From the NCBI GenBank assembly GCA_013044385.1, contig JABEUN010000073.1, positions 1-35,079 of the forward strand: a stretch of DNA of 35,079 bases. Direction: 5' to 3'. This document shows, one piece after another, positions 15,673 to 24,229 of this stretch. Both the position numbers and the translations under genes were made by a program. Source of the stretch: Acidimicrobiaceae bacterium (GTDB lineage Bacteria; Actinomycetota; Acidimicrobiia; Acidimicrobiales; Acidimicrobiaceae). Under the pieces are notes generated by a model, which worked only from the letters and a program-made list of their open reading frames with translations, was not told the DNA's origin and searched no databases. Each line of letters begins with the position of its first letter. The stretch's first letter is position 1.

Positions 15673-17352
15673 ATGGTTAACGCCCAAAGTGACACCAATA
15701 CATTTCTTGCCGCTTCAATGCAAGGATTTGCCGACTCTCTTGCACTTCACAGGTCGGAAATTGACAGGTTGAACGTTTTCCCAGTTCCCGATGGTGATAC
15801 TGGTACGAACATGGCTCTGACGCTGCAAAGTGTCGTCCAGCATCTTGCGGCCGCCGATCCCGGAGACCTCTACTCGGTCACCAAGGCGGTCTCCCTCGGC
15901 TCTTTACTTGGAGCACGGGGAAACTCTGGAGTCATCCTTTCTCAGCTACTCAAGGGCCTCGCAGAGAGTTTTGGTGCTTCGGAAGGGTTCCTCACGGGAC
16001 AACTTATCGCGGAGGGACTTTCAAAAGGTAGCGAATATGCCGATGCGGCAGTCTTGCGCCCTAAAGAGGGGACAATATTGACCGTCAGTAGGGCTGCTGC
16101 GGCTGCAGCTGTGCAGGCAGCACGGGCTAGGGACGAAGTCAGCTATGTGCTCGAGACCGCCCTTATTGAGGCGAGGTTCGCTTTGGAGGCGACGACCTCG
16201 CAGCTGGAGCAGCTGGCCAAGGCGGGTGTCGTCGACTCAGGTGCAGCCGGTTTTCTGTTTCTTTTGGAGGCGATGCTTTTGGAGGCATCCGGTGGACCTC
16301 TAGCGGATGCCTATACAGATAGGCCCTGGTTGAGAAGGGCGGCCGAGCTTGGAGGACCAATTGTCAAGGCCGAAGCTGACGAGTCCGGTCTGCACGGAGA
16401 GGATGACCTTCGATACGAGGTTATGTTCCTGCTGGAAGCGACTCAGGACACAGTGGAGGCGATGAAAGAGGTCTGGGCGGGCCTTGGTGATTCCATTGTG
16501 GTTGTCGGAGTCGACGGGACCTACAACTGCCACATCCACACCGACGAAATTGGCGATTCGATAGAGGCTGGCATTGAGGCCGGTCATGTCCGTGAAATCC
16601 GTGTCACGGACCTTCGAGAGCAGGTGCAGGAGGAGAGGTGGGTCATTGAAGCCGGACCTTCCAACATCGAGGTTGATGGAAATCAGAACCTGCTAGTCAA
16701 TACCGGCGTGGTGGCGGTTGCAAACGGGGACGGCTTAAAGCGAATCTTCCGATCCATGAGGGTGAGCCAAGTGGTTATGGGTGGGCAGTCGATGAATCCG
16801 TCGACTGAAGAGATTCTCGAGGCGATCAACTCGTGTAGAGCGTCTTCAGTAATTGTATTACCGAACAACTCCAACATCATCTCTTCAGCCCAGGTGGCCG
16901 GTGAGTTGGCGAACCGCAATGTCCAGGTGATATCGACGACGAATGTACTTGAGGGCCTCACCGCCTTGATGGAGTACGATCCGGACGCCGACCTGGACGA
17001 GAACGTCAAATCTATGTCGGACGTTGCGTCCAGACTCAGAGCAGGTGAGGTGACAACCGCCGTCCGAGATTCCGATGGTCCAGCCGGGCCTATTTTGGCT
17101 GGTGAATGGATAGGGCTGAGTCAGTCTGGGATCGAGGTGAGTGGTACCGATCTGGCTCGGGTTGTCTGTGACTTAATCGACCGCTTGATGGACGACCACC
17201 GTGAGATCGTAACCCTTATAGAAGGAGACGGTTCGTCGCCGGCAGTGACCCGCTCAATTAGGGAGTGGATGACCGAAGGATTTCCGGACGTTATCGTTGA
17301 AGTCCACAGCGGCGGGCAACCGCTATACCCTTACCTTGTAGGAGTAGAGTGA
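15673..17352 (+). CDS. DAK2-domain fatty acid kinase-type protein (FakA/YloV-like)
   Basis: A 559-residue protein of the DAK2/YloV family. In firmicutes the member FakA phosphorylates fatty acids bound to FakB, making acyl-phosphate for PlsX/PlsY lipid synthesis. The N-terminal DhaL-type kinase domain has NVFPVPDGDTGTNM (34-47), whose aspartates bind magnesium and ATP, and LGARGNSGVILSQLL. A middle domain carries NCHIHTD, and the C-terminal domain carries LPNNSNIISSA. No FakB partner is in the window, though plsX and acpP lie downstream. No clear ribosome site precedes ATG 15673, so the transcript may start very near it. The order DAK2-recG-rsmD-coaD is common in Gram-positive bacteria. Confidence 0.85.
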   Translation: MVNAQSDTNTFLAASMQGFADSLALHRSEIDRLNVFPVPDGDTGTNMALTLQSVVQHLAAADPGDLYSVTKAVSLGSLLGARGNSGVILSQLLKGLAESFGASEGFLTGQLIAEGLSKGSEYADAAVLRPKEGTILTVSRAAAAAAVQAARARDEVSYVLETALIEARFALEATTSQLEQLAKAGVVDSGAAGFLFLLEAMLLEASGGPLADAYTDRPWLRRAAELGGPIVKAEADESGLHGEDDLRYEVMFLLEATQDTVEAMKEVWAGLGDSIVVVGVDGTYNCHIHTDEIGDSIEAGIEAGHVREIRVTDLREQVQEERWVIEAGPSNIEVDGNQNLLVNTGVVAVANGDGLKRIFRSMRVSQVVMGGQSMNPSTEEILEAINSCRASSVIVLPNNSNIISSAQVAGELANRNVQVISTTNVLEGLTALMEYDPDADLDENVKSMSDVASRLRAGEVTTAVRDSDGPAGPILAGEWIGLSQSGIEVSGTDLARVVCDLIDRLMDDHREIVTLIEGDGSSPAVTRSIREWMTEGFPDVIVEVHSGGQPLYPYLVGVE

Positions 17353-17419
17353 CGCTGGATCGAAGATTTTCCTTGGAGCCGTCCGTGCTGGGCTGTGAGT
17401 TTGGAAGGCGTGAAGATAC

Positions 17420-19579
17420 ATGGCCAGATCGCTCGTTTCGCTCGATCGCATCGAGGTGGGGCGGCTCAAAGGTATTGGCGCAAGGCGATCCGACGTCCTT
17501 GCTAAAGTCGGCTTAAAAACGGTCTATGACCTCATCAGCTACTACCCGCGACGATATGTGGATAGGACCAACCAGCGCAAAATAGCTGAAATCGCCGTCG
17601 GTGAGGAAGCGATGCTCTTAGGCAGGGTCACCCGGATTGCGACGAGGCGATTGAAGGGTGGTCGGGTAATCGTGAACGCGATATTTGTCGACTCAACCGG
17701 CATCGTGGACCTAGTCTTTTTCAACCAGCCCTACAGGGAGCGCCAACTACAAGGTGCCGACGACGTGGCACTGTTCGGCAAGGTCGAGAATTACAGAGGT
17801 CGTCTGCAGATGACGAATCCCCTGGTCGATCTCATCGGAGATAGGACTGGGCGGATAGTCCCCATCTATCCGCAGTCGGCTTCAAGCGGTCTCCTCACAC
17901 GGGATGTCGCCCGCTTTCTCGCAGAGGCGTTGGAACGAATCGGTGAAATGGAGGATCCAGTCCCTGATCAGGTGGTATCGCGCCTCGGTCTGTTGGACAG
18001 ATGGAGCGCATATCAGAAGATCCACATGCCCGAACAGCCAAAAGACTCCTTTTCGGCGCGGTCTCGACTTGCATTTGATGAACTGCTGAGAATTCAACTC
18101 TTGCTTGTTTCGGAGAAGGTGAAGCGGGAGGCGACCGCAAAGGGATTCAGCCACGACGTCGCCCCCTTTCAGATCGGAAATGGTACGCTCGCCTCCGATT
18201 TGATAGAGGCACTGCCATTTGCACTGACCCCTTCACAGAGGCAGGTACTCTCCGAGATTGCAAGCGATATGTCGTCCCCCATTCCAATGCACCGCTTGCT
18301 TCAAGGTGACGTGGGGTCGGGTAAGACTATCGTTGCGCTGGTATCGATGCTCTTTTCCGTCCAGGGTGGACATCAGAGCGCTCTTTTGGCGCCGACCACC
18401 GTCCTGGCAGAGCAACATTTTCAGTCGATCTCCGCCCAGATCGAAGACCTACTGACTGCCTCAGCTTCCGATCGATCATGGTCCCTCTTTGGTGACGATC
18501 GAAAATTGAAGGTCGAACTGCTCACTGGATCAACTCCGTTGGCGCTCAGACGGCGAATCCTGCTTGAGTTGGCTGGTGGGGAGATCGACATCCTGATAGG
18601 TACGCATGCTCTTTTGGGCGAGGGTGTCGCATTCTCATCCCTTGGATTGGTGGTCGTCGATGAGCAACACCGCTTTGGCGTAGAGCAGAGGTCGCTCATC
18701 AAGGAGCGAGAGCGGTCCAATAGCGGCTTAGAGCCCGATGTTCTGGTGATGACTGCCACACCGATACCCAGATCCGCGGCCATGACAGTCTTCGGTGACC
18801 TCGATATCTCGGTCGTAAATGAACTCCCGCCGGGCCGAACCAGAATTGAAACATTCTGGCTTCGCGGAGAGTCCGGCGCCGAACAAGCATGGAGTGAGGT
18901 TAAAGCGGAGGTCGCTAGAGGTGGGCAGGCCTATGTTGTATGCCCGTTGGTGGACGAGTCGGAAAGGCTCGAAGCGGCGTCTGCGGTGGCAAAATACGAG
19001 GAGTTGTCCGCGGGTAGCCTTGAAGGACTGCGACTGGGACTAGTCCATGGGCAGATGAAGCCGACGGAAAAGGCGTCGGTGATGGATCGCTTCAGGGATG
19101 CTGAACTGGACGTTTTGGTTGCCACAACGGTCATAGAGGTGGGGGTTGACGTCCCAAATGCTGCGACGATCGTAATACTCGACGCTGATCGATTCGGCAT
19201 TGCGCAGTTACATCAACTCAGGGGGCGAGTTGGTAGGGGAAGTAGGGCCTCCAAATGCCTTCTGGTTTCTAACTCCGACGACGATTCCAATTCGGGAGAA
19301 CGACTCAAGGCGATGGTCGAGTCGACCGACGGGTTCTATCTTGCTGAGAGAGACCTCGCTATTCGCGGGGCTGGTGAACTAATGGGCACCAGACAGCGAG
19401 GACGGACCGATCTAAAGTTGGCTTCCCTCGCAACAGATAAGGAGTTGGTCGAGTCCGCACGCAGGGTTGCCATCGAACTCGTGGGGGATGATTACAAGCT
19501 CACGGAGTACCCCATGCTCGTCGAAGAGCTCTTACACCTTGTTGGTGAGGACGAAATCGCAAATCTCTTCAGGGGTTAA
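17420..19579 (+). CDS. recG: ATP-dependent DNA helicase RecG
   Basis: A 719-residue RecG, which reverses stalled replication forks and branch-migrates Holliday junctions. The N-terminal wedge/OB domain runs to about residue 260 (LKGIGARRSDVLAKVG, then ISYYPRRYVDR). The helicase core holds Walker A GDVGSGKT near 296-303, DEQHRFG near 413-419, the TATPIPR motif, HGQMKPTEK and the QLRGRVGRG motif VI near 598-606. The C-terminal GTRQRGRTDLKLASL segment is also typical. The length is normal. It follows the DAK2 gene after 67 bases, with a GGAAGG stretch 13 to 18 bases before ATG 17420. Confidence 0.97.
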   Translation: MARSLVSLDRIEVGRLKGIGARRSDVLAKVGLKTVYDLISYYPRRYVDRTNQRKIAEIAVGEEAMLLGRVTRIATRRLKGGRVIVNAIFVDSTGIVDLVFFNQPYRERQLQGADDVALFGKVENYRGRLQMTNPLVDLIGDRTGRIVPIYPQSASSGLLTRDVARFLAEALERIGEMEDPVPDQVVSRLGLLDRWSAYQKIHMPEQPKDSFSARSRLAFDELLRIQLLLVSEKVKREATAKGFSHDVAPFQIGNGTLASDLIEALPFALTPSQRQVLSEIASDMSSPIPMHRLLQGDVGSGKTIVALVSMLFSVQGGHQSALLAPTTVLAEQHFQSISAQIEDLLTASASDRSWSLFGDDRKLKVELLTGSTPLALRRRILLELAGGEIDILIGTHALLGEGVAFSSLGLVVVDEQHRFGVEQRSLIKERERSNSGLEPDVLVMTATPIPRSAAMTVFGDLDISVVNELPPGRTRIETFWLRGESGAEQAWSEVKAEVARGGQAYVVCPLVDESERLEAASAVAKYEELSAGSLEGLRLGLVHGQMKPTEKASVMDRFRDAELDVLVATTVIEVGVDVPNAATIVILDADRFGIAQLHQLRGRVGRGSRASKCLLVSNSDDDSNSGERLKAMVESTDGFYLAERDLAIRGAGELMGTRQRGRTDLKLASLATDKELVESARRVAIELVGDDYKLTEYPMLVEELLHLVGEDEIANLFRG

Positions 19580-19651
19580 GCCGCTTCGATTAGTGATTCA
19601 GACGTGGAGTCTCTCCTGCTGTTCGTGTTTCGGCCACTTACCGCCCTCCGA

Positions 19652-20245
19652 ATGGGTAGTGTTCATAGGGTGAGGGTGCTTTCCGGTGCTTATAAGGGTA
19701 GGAAGATCAAAGCCCCTTCTAGCAAGAGCACGCGTCCTACCTCCGCAAGGGTCAAAAAGTCGCTCTTCGATATGCTTGAGGCGCGTGCTGATCTGCACGG
19801 CTTCAGTGTCCTTGACCTGTTCGCTGGTTCTGGTGCGCTGGGTATTGAGGCGATATCCAGGGGTGCAACTGAGGTGATCTTCGTTGACAATGCCTCGCGC
19901 ACCCTGAAGGAGAACATGGACCTGATAAGGGCAGACACTGCAGATGTAAGAGTCGTTCGGAATGACGCACTCGCCTACTTGAAGTCAGCAGCAGCTGGGG
20001 GAGTGCTTTTTGATCTGATTTTCCTCGACCCCCCTTACGCATTCAGTAACTGGCCAGAACTGCTCCAACTCTCCAGCAAGTTGTTGTCCGAAGAGTCTTA
20101 CTTGGTCATTGAGAGCGACCAGGAGGTCCAGCTTCCCGATAGTCTTCGTCTGGAGAAATTAAAGAGTTATGGTTCGACGGTCGTGATGATTGCAGCTCCA
20201 GCTCAGATGGCTTCTGATGAGCACAGATTCGAGGAGGATCGTTGA
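19652..20245 (+). CDS. rsmD: 16S rRNA (guanine966-N2)-methyltransferase RsmD
   Basis: Methylates G966 of 16S rRNA using SAM. RVLSGAYKGRKIKAP is the usual N-terminus. The RPTSARVKKSLFDML segment, SAM-binding LDLFAGSGALGIEA and the catalytic LDPPY complete the family pattern. The start is unclear: an open frame begins at GTG 19604, but its first residues are not family-like. ATG 19652 or GTG 19670 fit homologues better, and neither has a good ribosome site. I list ATG 19652 (197 residues). The stop overlaps the TTG start of coaD, so the two genes are coupled. Confidence 0.92.
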   Translation: MGSVHRVRVLSGAYKGRKIKAPSSKSTRPTSARVKKSLFDMLEARADLHGFSVLDLFAGSGALGIEAISRGATEVIFVDNASRTLKENMDLIRADTADVRVVRNDALAYLKSAAAGGVLFDLIFLDPPYAFSNWPELLQLSSKLLSEESYLVIESDQEVQLPDSLRLEKLKSYGSTVVMIAAPAQMASDEHRFEEDR

Positions 20246-20721
20246 TCAAGGCGCTCTACCCGGGGTCTTTCGATCCTTTTCACAACGGTCACGTTGAAAT
20301 TGTTGAACGTGCGGCCGCACTATATGACGTTGTTGTAGTCGCTGCGATGAGAAATCCACAGAAAGCTGGGCCGCTCTTTTCGCTCGAGGAGCGGAAGGAG
20401 ATGATCGAATCTGCGATCAGCCACGTCCATAACGTAGAGGTTGTGTCCCTTTCCACTTTGGTTGTGGATCTGGCTCGGGCCCTTGGGGCTGGTGTGATTG
20501 TTAGAGGATTGAGGGTGGTCTCGGACTTTGAGGCCGAACTTCAGATGGCCCAGATGAACAGGAGACTCTCCGGCATTGACACGGTGTTCATCCCGACCTC
20601 GGCCGAATTCTCCTTCTTGGCGTCGAAACTTCTGAGAGAGGTCTCTAGCTTCGGTGGGGACGTTTCCAGTATGGTACCAAAGGTGGTTGCCGATGCGCTC
20701 AACGCGAAATACGGACGATAG
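20242..20721 (+). CDS. coaD: Phosphopantetheine adenylyltransferase
   Basis: A 159-residue CoaD, which transfers AMP from ATP to 4'-phosphopantetheine in the fourth step of coenzyme A synthesis. The nucleotidyltransferase signature YPGSFDPFHNGH is at residues 6-17. VRGLRVVSDFEAELQMA and the C-terminal EFSFLASKLLRE complete the usual pattern, and the length is standard. The start is TTG 20242, supported by GAGGAGG just upstream within the end of rsmD. The last 29 bases overlap the next gene. Confidence 0.97.
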   Translation: MIKALYPGSFDPFHNGHVEIVERAAALYDVVVVAAMRNPQKAGPLFSLEERKEMIESAISHVHNVEVVSLSTLVVDLARALGAGVIVRGLRVVSDFEAELQMAQMNRRLSGIDTVFIPTSAEFSFLASKLLREVSSFGGDVSSMVPKVVADALNAKYGR

Positions 20722-21340
20722 CGACGAAGCGTTCCCGGATGAGTCGTTGGACTCCCAGTCGGGGTTAGCAGAGACGGACCTGGAGGGAATAATCTCGAGC
20801 CTGACGGAGATGGTCAGTCAAGCAAAGTCGGTTCCGCTTTCGTCGTCGGTTCTCGTTTCGAAAGAAGATGTGCTCGAAATGCTAGACCTAGCCAGGGTCA
20901 GCATACCCCAGGAGCTCAAGCGGGCGCAGTGGATGCTTAGGGAGAGGCAGGAGTTTCTGGACAGGGTGCAGCTTGAAGCAGACGAGATCCTTGAGTCAGC
21001 ACGCGCCAGGGCCGAGAGGTTGGTAGCTAAGACCGAGATTGTTAGGCAGGCGAATATGACGGCGTCGCACCTAATCCAAAGCGCTAAAGAGGATGCGTCC
21101 AAGCTCAAGCTTGAAGCTCAGGACTATGCTGATCAGCGCCTTGCGTCACTCGAGATCGTTCTCGAGCGAACCCTAAAGACTGTTCGATCGGGTCGGAACA
21201 GATTGATGCCCCCACTAAATGATCCAGATGTAGAGGATTCGATTGGCCGAGTGTCCAAGTCCAGCGTGGTTGGATCTCCGGAAATAGATGCATTCTTCGA
21301 TCAAGATACAAAACTTGGCAGGAGTGATGTCGATGGCTAG
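20693..21340 (+). CDS. SepIVA/DivIVA-like coiled-coil protein
   Basis: A 215-residue protein rich in Ala, Glu, Arg and Leu with a long helical, probably coiled-coil, middle (about 70-150: LRERQEFLDRVQLEADEIL, RARAERLVAKTE). An acidic, disordered-looking start and a polar tail flank it. The segment SKEDVLEMLDLARVSIPQEL resembles the corresponding part of mycobacterial SepIVA, an essential DivIVA-type septation factor. The neighbours agree: in mycobacteria sepIVA also precedes the DUF177 gene and rnc. So a role at the division site or growing pole is a reasonable inference. ATG 20693 is chosen because AAGG lies nine bases before it; the open frame reaches up to 20654. It overlaps coaD and the next gene. 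Confidence 0.72.
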   Translation: MRSTRNTDDSDEAFPDESLDSQSGLAETDLEGIISSLTEMVSQAKSVPLSSSVLVSKEDVLEMLDLARVSIPQELKRAQWMLRERQEFLDRVQLEADEILESARARAERLVAKTEIVRQANMTASHLIQSAKEDASKLKLEAQDYADQRLASLEIVLERTLKTVRSGRNRLMPPLNDPDVEDSIGRVSKSSVVGSPEIDAFFDQDTKLGRSDVDG

Positions 21341-21866
21341 GAAGTTCTCCTTTGGTGCGACCCGATTGATGAGGACACCCTCGGAGACTCGCGTATTTGA
21401 TGAGGCAGACACCTTGGAGGGCCTCTTTGTCACGTCCTCGAGGGTTGAATCTGATGAACCTATCTCCGTGGTCGGGATTGCCGAATCGGTCCACGAGGGT
21501 ATTCTCGTGAAGGCGAAGCTCAAGACTAGGTGGCATGGAGAGTGTGTCAGGTGCCTAGGCGAGGCAAGCGGTGAAATTGACGTTTCCGTCATTGAGCTGT
21601 TCGAACAGGGTGCAGATCCGGAAGGAGAGACGTACCATTTCGACGGTGATGTGATAGATATGGTTGAGATGATTCGCGATAACGTGGTGCTCGAGCTCCC
21701 CATAGCGCCCCTCTGTAGTGTCAATTGCAAGGGACTGTGCCAGTACTGTGGAGCTGACCTGAACCACGGACGTTGCGAGTGCGACATGGCACCAAAGGAT
21801 CCCCGTTGGCAGACGCTGGAAACTTTGCGACACGAGGGGTCCGAAAGTGCTGGCAATGCCGACTGA
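21333..21866 (+). CDS. DUF177 (YceD-like) protein
   Basis: A 177-residue DUF177 protein, conserved next to rpmF across bacteria and linked in E. coli and plants to 23S rRNA accumulation. The cysteine pairs GECVRCLGEA and CSVNCKGLCQYCGADLNHGRC are the family's metal-binding-like signature. The intervening part is acidic (FEQGADPEGE, FDGDVIDMVEMIRD). ATG 21333 is chosen because GGAG lies eight bases upstream; an open frame extends to 21288 but is not needed. It overlaps the SepIVA-like gene by eight bases and precedes rpmF by 103 bases. Confidence 0.92.
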   Translation: MARKFSFGATRLMRTPSETRVFDEADTLEGLFVTSSRVESDEPISVVGIAESVHEGILVKAKLKTRWHGECVRCLGEASGEIDVSVIELFEQGADPEGETYHFDGDVIDMVEMIRDNVVLELPIAPLCSVNCKGLCQYCGADLNHGRCECDMAPKDPRWQTLETLRHEGSESAGNAD

Positions 21867-21969
21867 AGGTCATTTTCATCCTCATGTGGTCCGGCCTGAG
21901 CATATTCTCGATTAGCCTGTAGCGGCGCACAGGATCTACCTGTCGATTTTTTTCACTTAGTGAGTAGAG

Positions 21970-22149
21970 ATGGCTGTTCCAAAGCGAAAGACCTCTAAGG
22001 CAAAAGGCGCTAGTCGCAAGGCGAGCGCCTGGGTATTGAATGTGCCATCGAGGAGCGTTTGTCCTTCCTGCCGCGTGTCGAAGAGGCCGCACCACGTATG
22101 CCCAAACTGTGGATGGTATAAGGGCCGTCAGGCAGTAGAGGTCGGCTAG
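21970..22149 (+). CDS. rpmF: 50S ribosomal protein L32
   Basis: A 59-residue L32 of the large ribosomal subunit. It starts [18 protein letters not shown] and has two cysteine pairs, CPSC and CPNCG, that form the zinc site of the C+ form. [11 protein letters not shown] is the usual tail. The gene lies between DUF177 and plsX as in many bacteria. The ribosome site is weak (GTGAG, then GTAGAG, directly before ATG 21970). Confidence 0.97.
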   Translation: MAVPKRKTSKAKGASRKASAWVLNVPSRSVCPSCRVSKRPHHVCPNCGWYKGRQAVEVG

Positions 22150-22152
22150 TTC

Positions 22153-23139
22153 TTGACCACAGCTGTAGCGGTTGATGTTGAAGGTGGCGATAGGGCACCG
22201 GCCTCGATCGTCGCGGGAATTGAATTGGCGCTCGAGAGGCTCGATGTAAAGATCTTGGCCGTGGGCCGCGCTGAATCTCTGGCGCTGTTGGGGGACCACC
22301 CGCGACTAGAGCGAATTGAGACGACAGAGGTCATCGGCATGGACGAGGAGCCGGCCTCTTCGGTAAGGACGAAGAGAGACTCGTCGCTTGTGCGTTGCGC
22401 CGAACTGGTGAGAGACAAGGCTGCTGATGCAACTTTCTCAGCAGGCAACACTGGTGCCGCAATGGCGTCGGCATTGTTCAAGCTAGGACGGATCTCCCGC
22501 GTATCCAGACCTGCCATTGTAACGCCAATTCCAGTTCCAGGTTCTACCCCGACCGCACTGTTGGATTCAGGTGCCAATGCGGAATGCTCGCCGGCATGGC
22601 TGGTCCAGTTCGCGGTAATGGGAACTGTGTACGCTCAAGAGAGGCTCGGCATCCAGAATCCCCGTGTTGGACTCCTCTCGATAGGCGAGGAGAAGTCCAA
22701 AGGTAACTCGCTGGTCAAAGAGGCACATGAGCTGCTAGTTAATGCCTCCGGTATCAACTTCATAGGGAACGTCGAAGGACGTGACGTGATGAGCGACACT
22801 GTGGACGTGGTTGTTGCTGATGGTTTCGTTGGAAACGTGGTGCTAAAGACGCTTGAAGGTGCTATGCGGACAGCAGCCAAAGCGGTGCTCGATTCCTTGG
22901 CGGCCGGTGAGGGTGGCCAGGAGTTCGCCGATCGGGCACTTGTCAAATTAATGCCCCTACTTGGCCAACTGAGCGCTGACACATATGGCGGTGCAGCACT
23001 ATTGGGGGTCGACGGACTCTCGCTTATTGGGCACGGATCGTCCGGACCTGATGCGGTATTGAATGCGATTTTGACTGCCGTCGGTCTTGCCGAACACGAC
23101 CTCGTTGGTCGAATTCGTGCCGCAATTGCATCGGCGTAG
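22153..23139 (+). CDS. plsX: Phosphate acyltransferase PlsX
   Basis: A 328-residue PlsX, which converts acyl-ACP and phosphate to acyl-phosphate for the first step of phosphatidic acid synthesis. The N-terminal AVDVEGGDRAPASIVAGI (5-22) corresponds to the family's 'AVDAMGGDNAP' and differs at a few positions. FSAGNTGAAMASAL, LLSIGEEKSKGNSLVKEA, NFIGNVEGRDV and VVADGFVGNVVLKTLEG are standard blocks. The start is TTG 22153, three bases after the rpmF stop, with GAGG eleven bases upstream inside rpmF. It is followed by acpP, which carries its acyl substrate. Confidence 0.95.
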   Translation: MTTAVAVDVEGGDRAPASIVAGIELALERLDVKILAVGRAESLALLGDHPRLERIETTEVIGMDEEPASSVRTKRDSSLVRCAELVRDKAADATFSAGNTGAAMASALFKLGRISRVSRPAIVTPIPVPGSTPTALLDSGANAECSPAWLVQFAVMGTVYAQERLGIQNPRVGLLSIGEEKSKGNSLVKEAHELLVNASGINFIGNVEGRDVMSDTVDVVVADGFVGNVVLKTLEGAMRTAAKAVLDSLAAGEGGQEFADRALVKLMPLLGQLSADTYGGAALLGVDGLSLIGHGSSGPDAVLNAILTAVGLAEHDLVGRIRAAIASA

Positions 23140-23199
23140 TATCTTTATCTAGCGGCCGGATTAGATTCCCGGACAACTATCCAGAAGAGGAAACTTTAG

Positions 23200-23475
23200 A
23201 TGAGCGACTTGTCAAGGGCTGAGATCTTTGATCTGATTCGAGATCAGCTAGCCGATATCTTGGAGATCGACCCGTCCAAGGTGACCGAAAACTCCTCGTT
23301 CACCGACGATCTGGATGCTGACTCCCTTGCGCTGATAGAGCTGGTGGAAGCTATCGAAGAGGAGTTCTCCAAAGGAGACCATACCTTCAGAATTGAAGAC
23401 GAGGAACTCGAGGAGTTAAAAACGGTACGTGACTCGGTGGACTATGTCGCCGAGAAGCTTGGAGTGTCCCGTTAG
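23200..23475 (+). CDS. acpP: Acyl carrier protein
   Basis: A 91-residue acidic ACP that carries growing fatty acids on a 4'-phosphopantetheine arm. The attachment site is Ser42 in DLDADSLAL, preceded by the usual SSFTDDL. It is somewhat longer than the E. coli protein, with an insertion-like EEFSKGDHTFRIEDEELEEL segment typical of actinobacterial ACPs. AGAGGA lies upstream of ATG 23200 at good spacing. It sits between plsX and rnc, the usual bacterial order. Confidence 0.96.
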   Translation: MSDLSRAEIFDLIRDQLADILEIDPSKVTENSSFTDDLDADSLALIELVEAIEEEFSKGDHTFRIEDEELEELKTVRDSVDYVAEKLGVSR

Positions 23476-23527
23476 AGCCTGAAGGCCCGTTTCTGACCGG
23501 AAGATTGAAACTTTATGGGGTGGGGCA

Positions 23528-24229
23528 TTGAAGCAGGACGGACATGGGATGGGCGGCCCCCTTTGGGAGGTTCTCCCCCTTGAGTTGGTGAGTTCTGATC
23601 TGTTCAGACTCGCCTTTACCCATAGGTCATCCACATCAGAGAAGCCCGGGGTCGATTCAAACGAGCGACTGGAGTTTCTGGGTGACGCAGTGCTCCAGCT
23701 AGTTGTCTCCGAGTATCTGTTCTCAGCTCTTGACTCTTATCAGGAGGGTGTGCTGACCAAGATTAGAGCGACGGTTGTCAATTCCAGGACATTGGGTGAG
23801 GTGGCCGCATCGCTTGGGGTTGGCGATCTCATCGAGATGTCAAAAGGTGAGGAGGCTTCCGGCGGTCGGATGAAGGGCTCGATCCTTGCCGACGCCCTGG
23901 AGGCGATTTTTGGAGCATGCTATCTTGTGCTCGGTCTAAAGGGCGCAAAGGCGGTGATAGTGAGCCTTCTGGGAAGTCAACTGGAGGCTGCAGTCGCTTC
24001 TCCGTACTTCACCTCCGACTATAAATCAGCGCTGCAGGAACGGCTGGCTAGGACTGGTGATCTACCGGTCTATGAAACTTCGTGGGAGGGACCAGACCAT
24101 CAAAGGGTCTTCTTTTCAACCGTGCGGGTCAACTCCAAAACGCTCGGGCGCGGTTCTGGCGAATCGAAGAAGCTTGCCCAGCAAGATGCTGCACGTGCGA
24201 CACTTGAGGCTCTGGACGAGTCCACCTAA
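23528..24229 (+). CDS. rnc: Ribonuclease III
   Basis: A 233-residue RNase III that cuts double-stranded RNA, including rRNA precursors. The signature NERLEFLGDAVLQLVVSEYLF sits at about residues 45-65 and carries the catalytic Glu and Asp. DALEAIFGACYL near 121-132 holds the second acidic pair. The C-terminal third is a double-stranded RNA binding domain (DYKSALQERLAR to KKLAQQDAARATLEAL). The TTG start at 23528 follows GGGGTGGGG. The stop overlaps the mutM start (TAATG), so the two genes are coupled. Confidence 0.96.
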   Translation: MKQDGHGMGGPLWEVLPLELVSSDLFRLAFTHRSSTSEKPGVDSNERLEFLGDAVLQLVVSEYLFSALDSYQEGVLTKIRATVVNSRTLGEVAASLGVGDLIEMSKGEEASGGRMKGSILADALEAIFGACYLVLGLKGAKAVIVSLLGSQLEAAVASPYFTSDYKSALQERLARTGDLPVYETSWEGPDHQRVFFSTVRVNSKTLGRGSGESKKLAQQDAARATLEALDEST

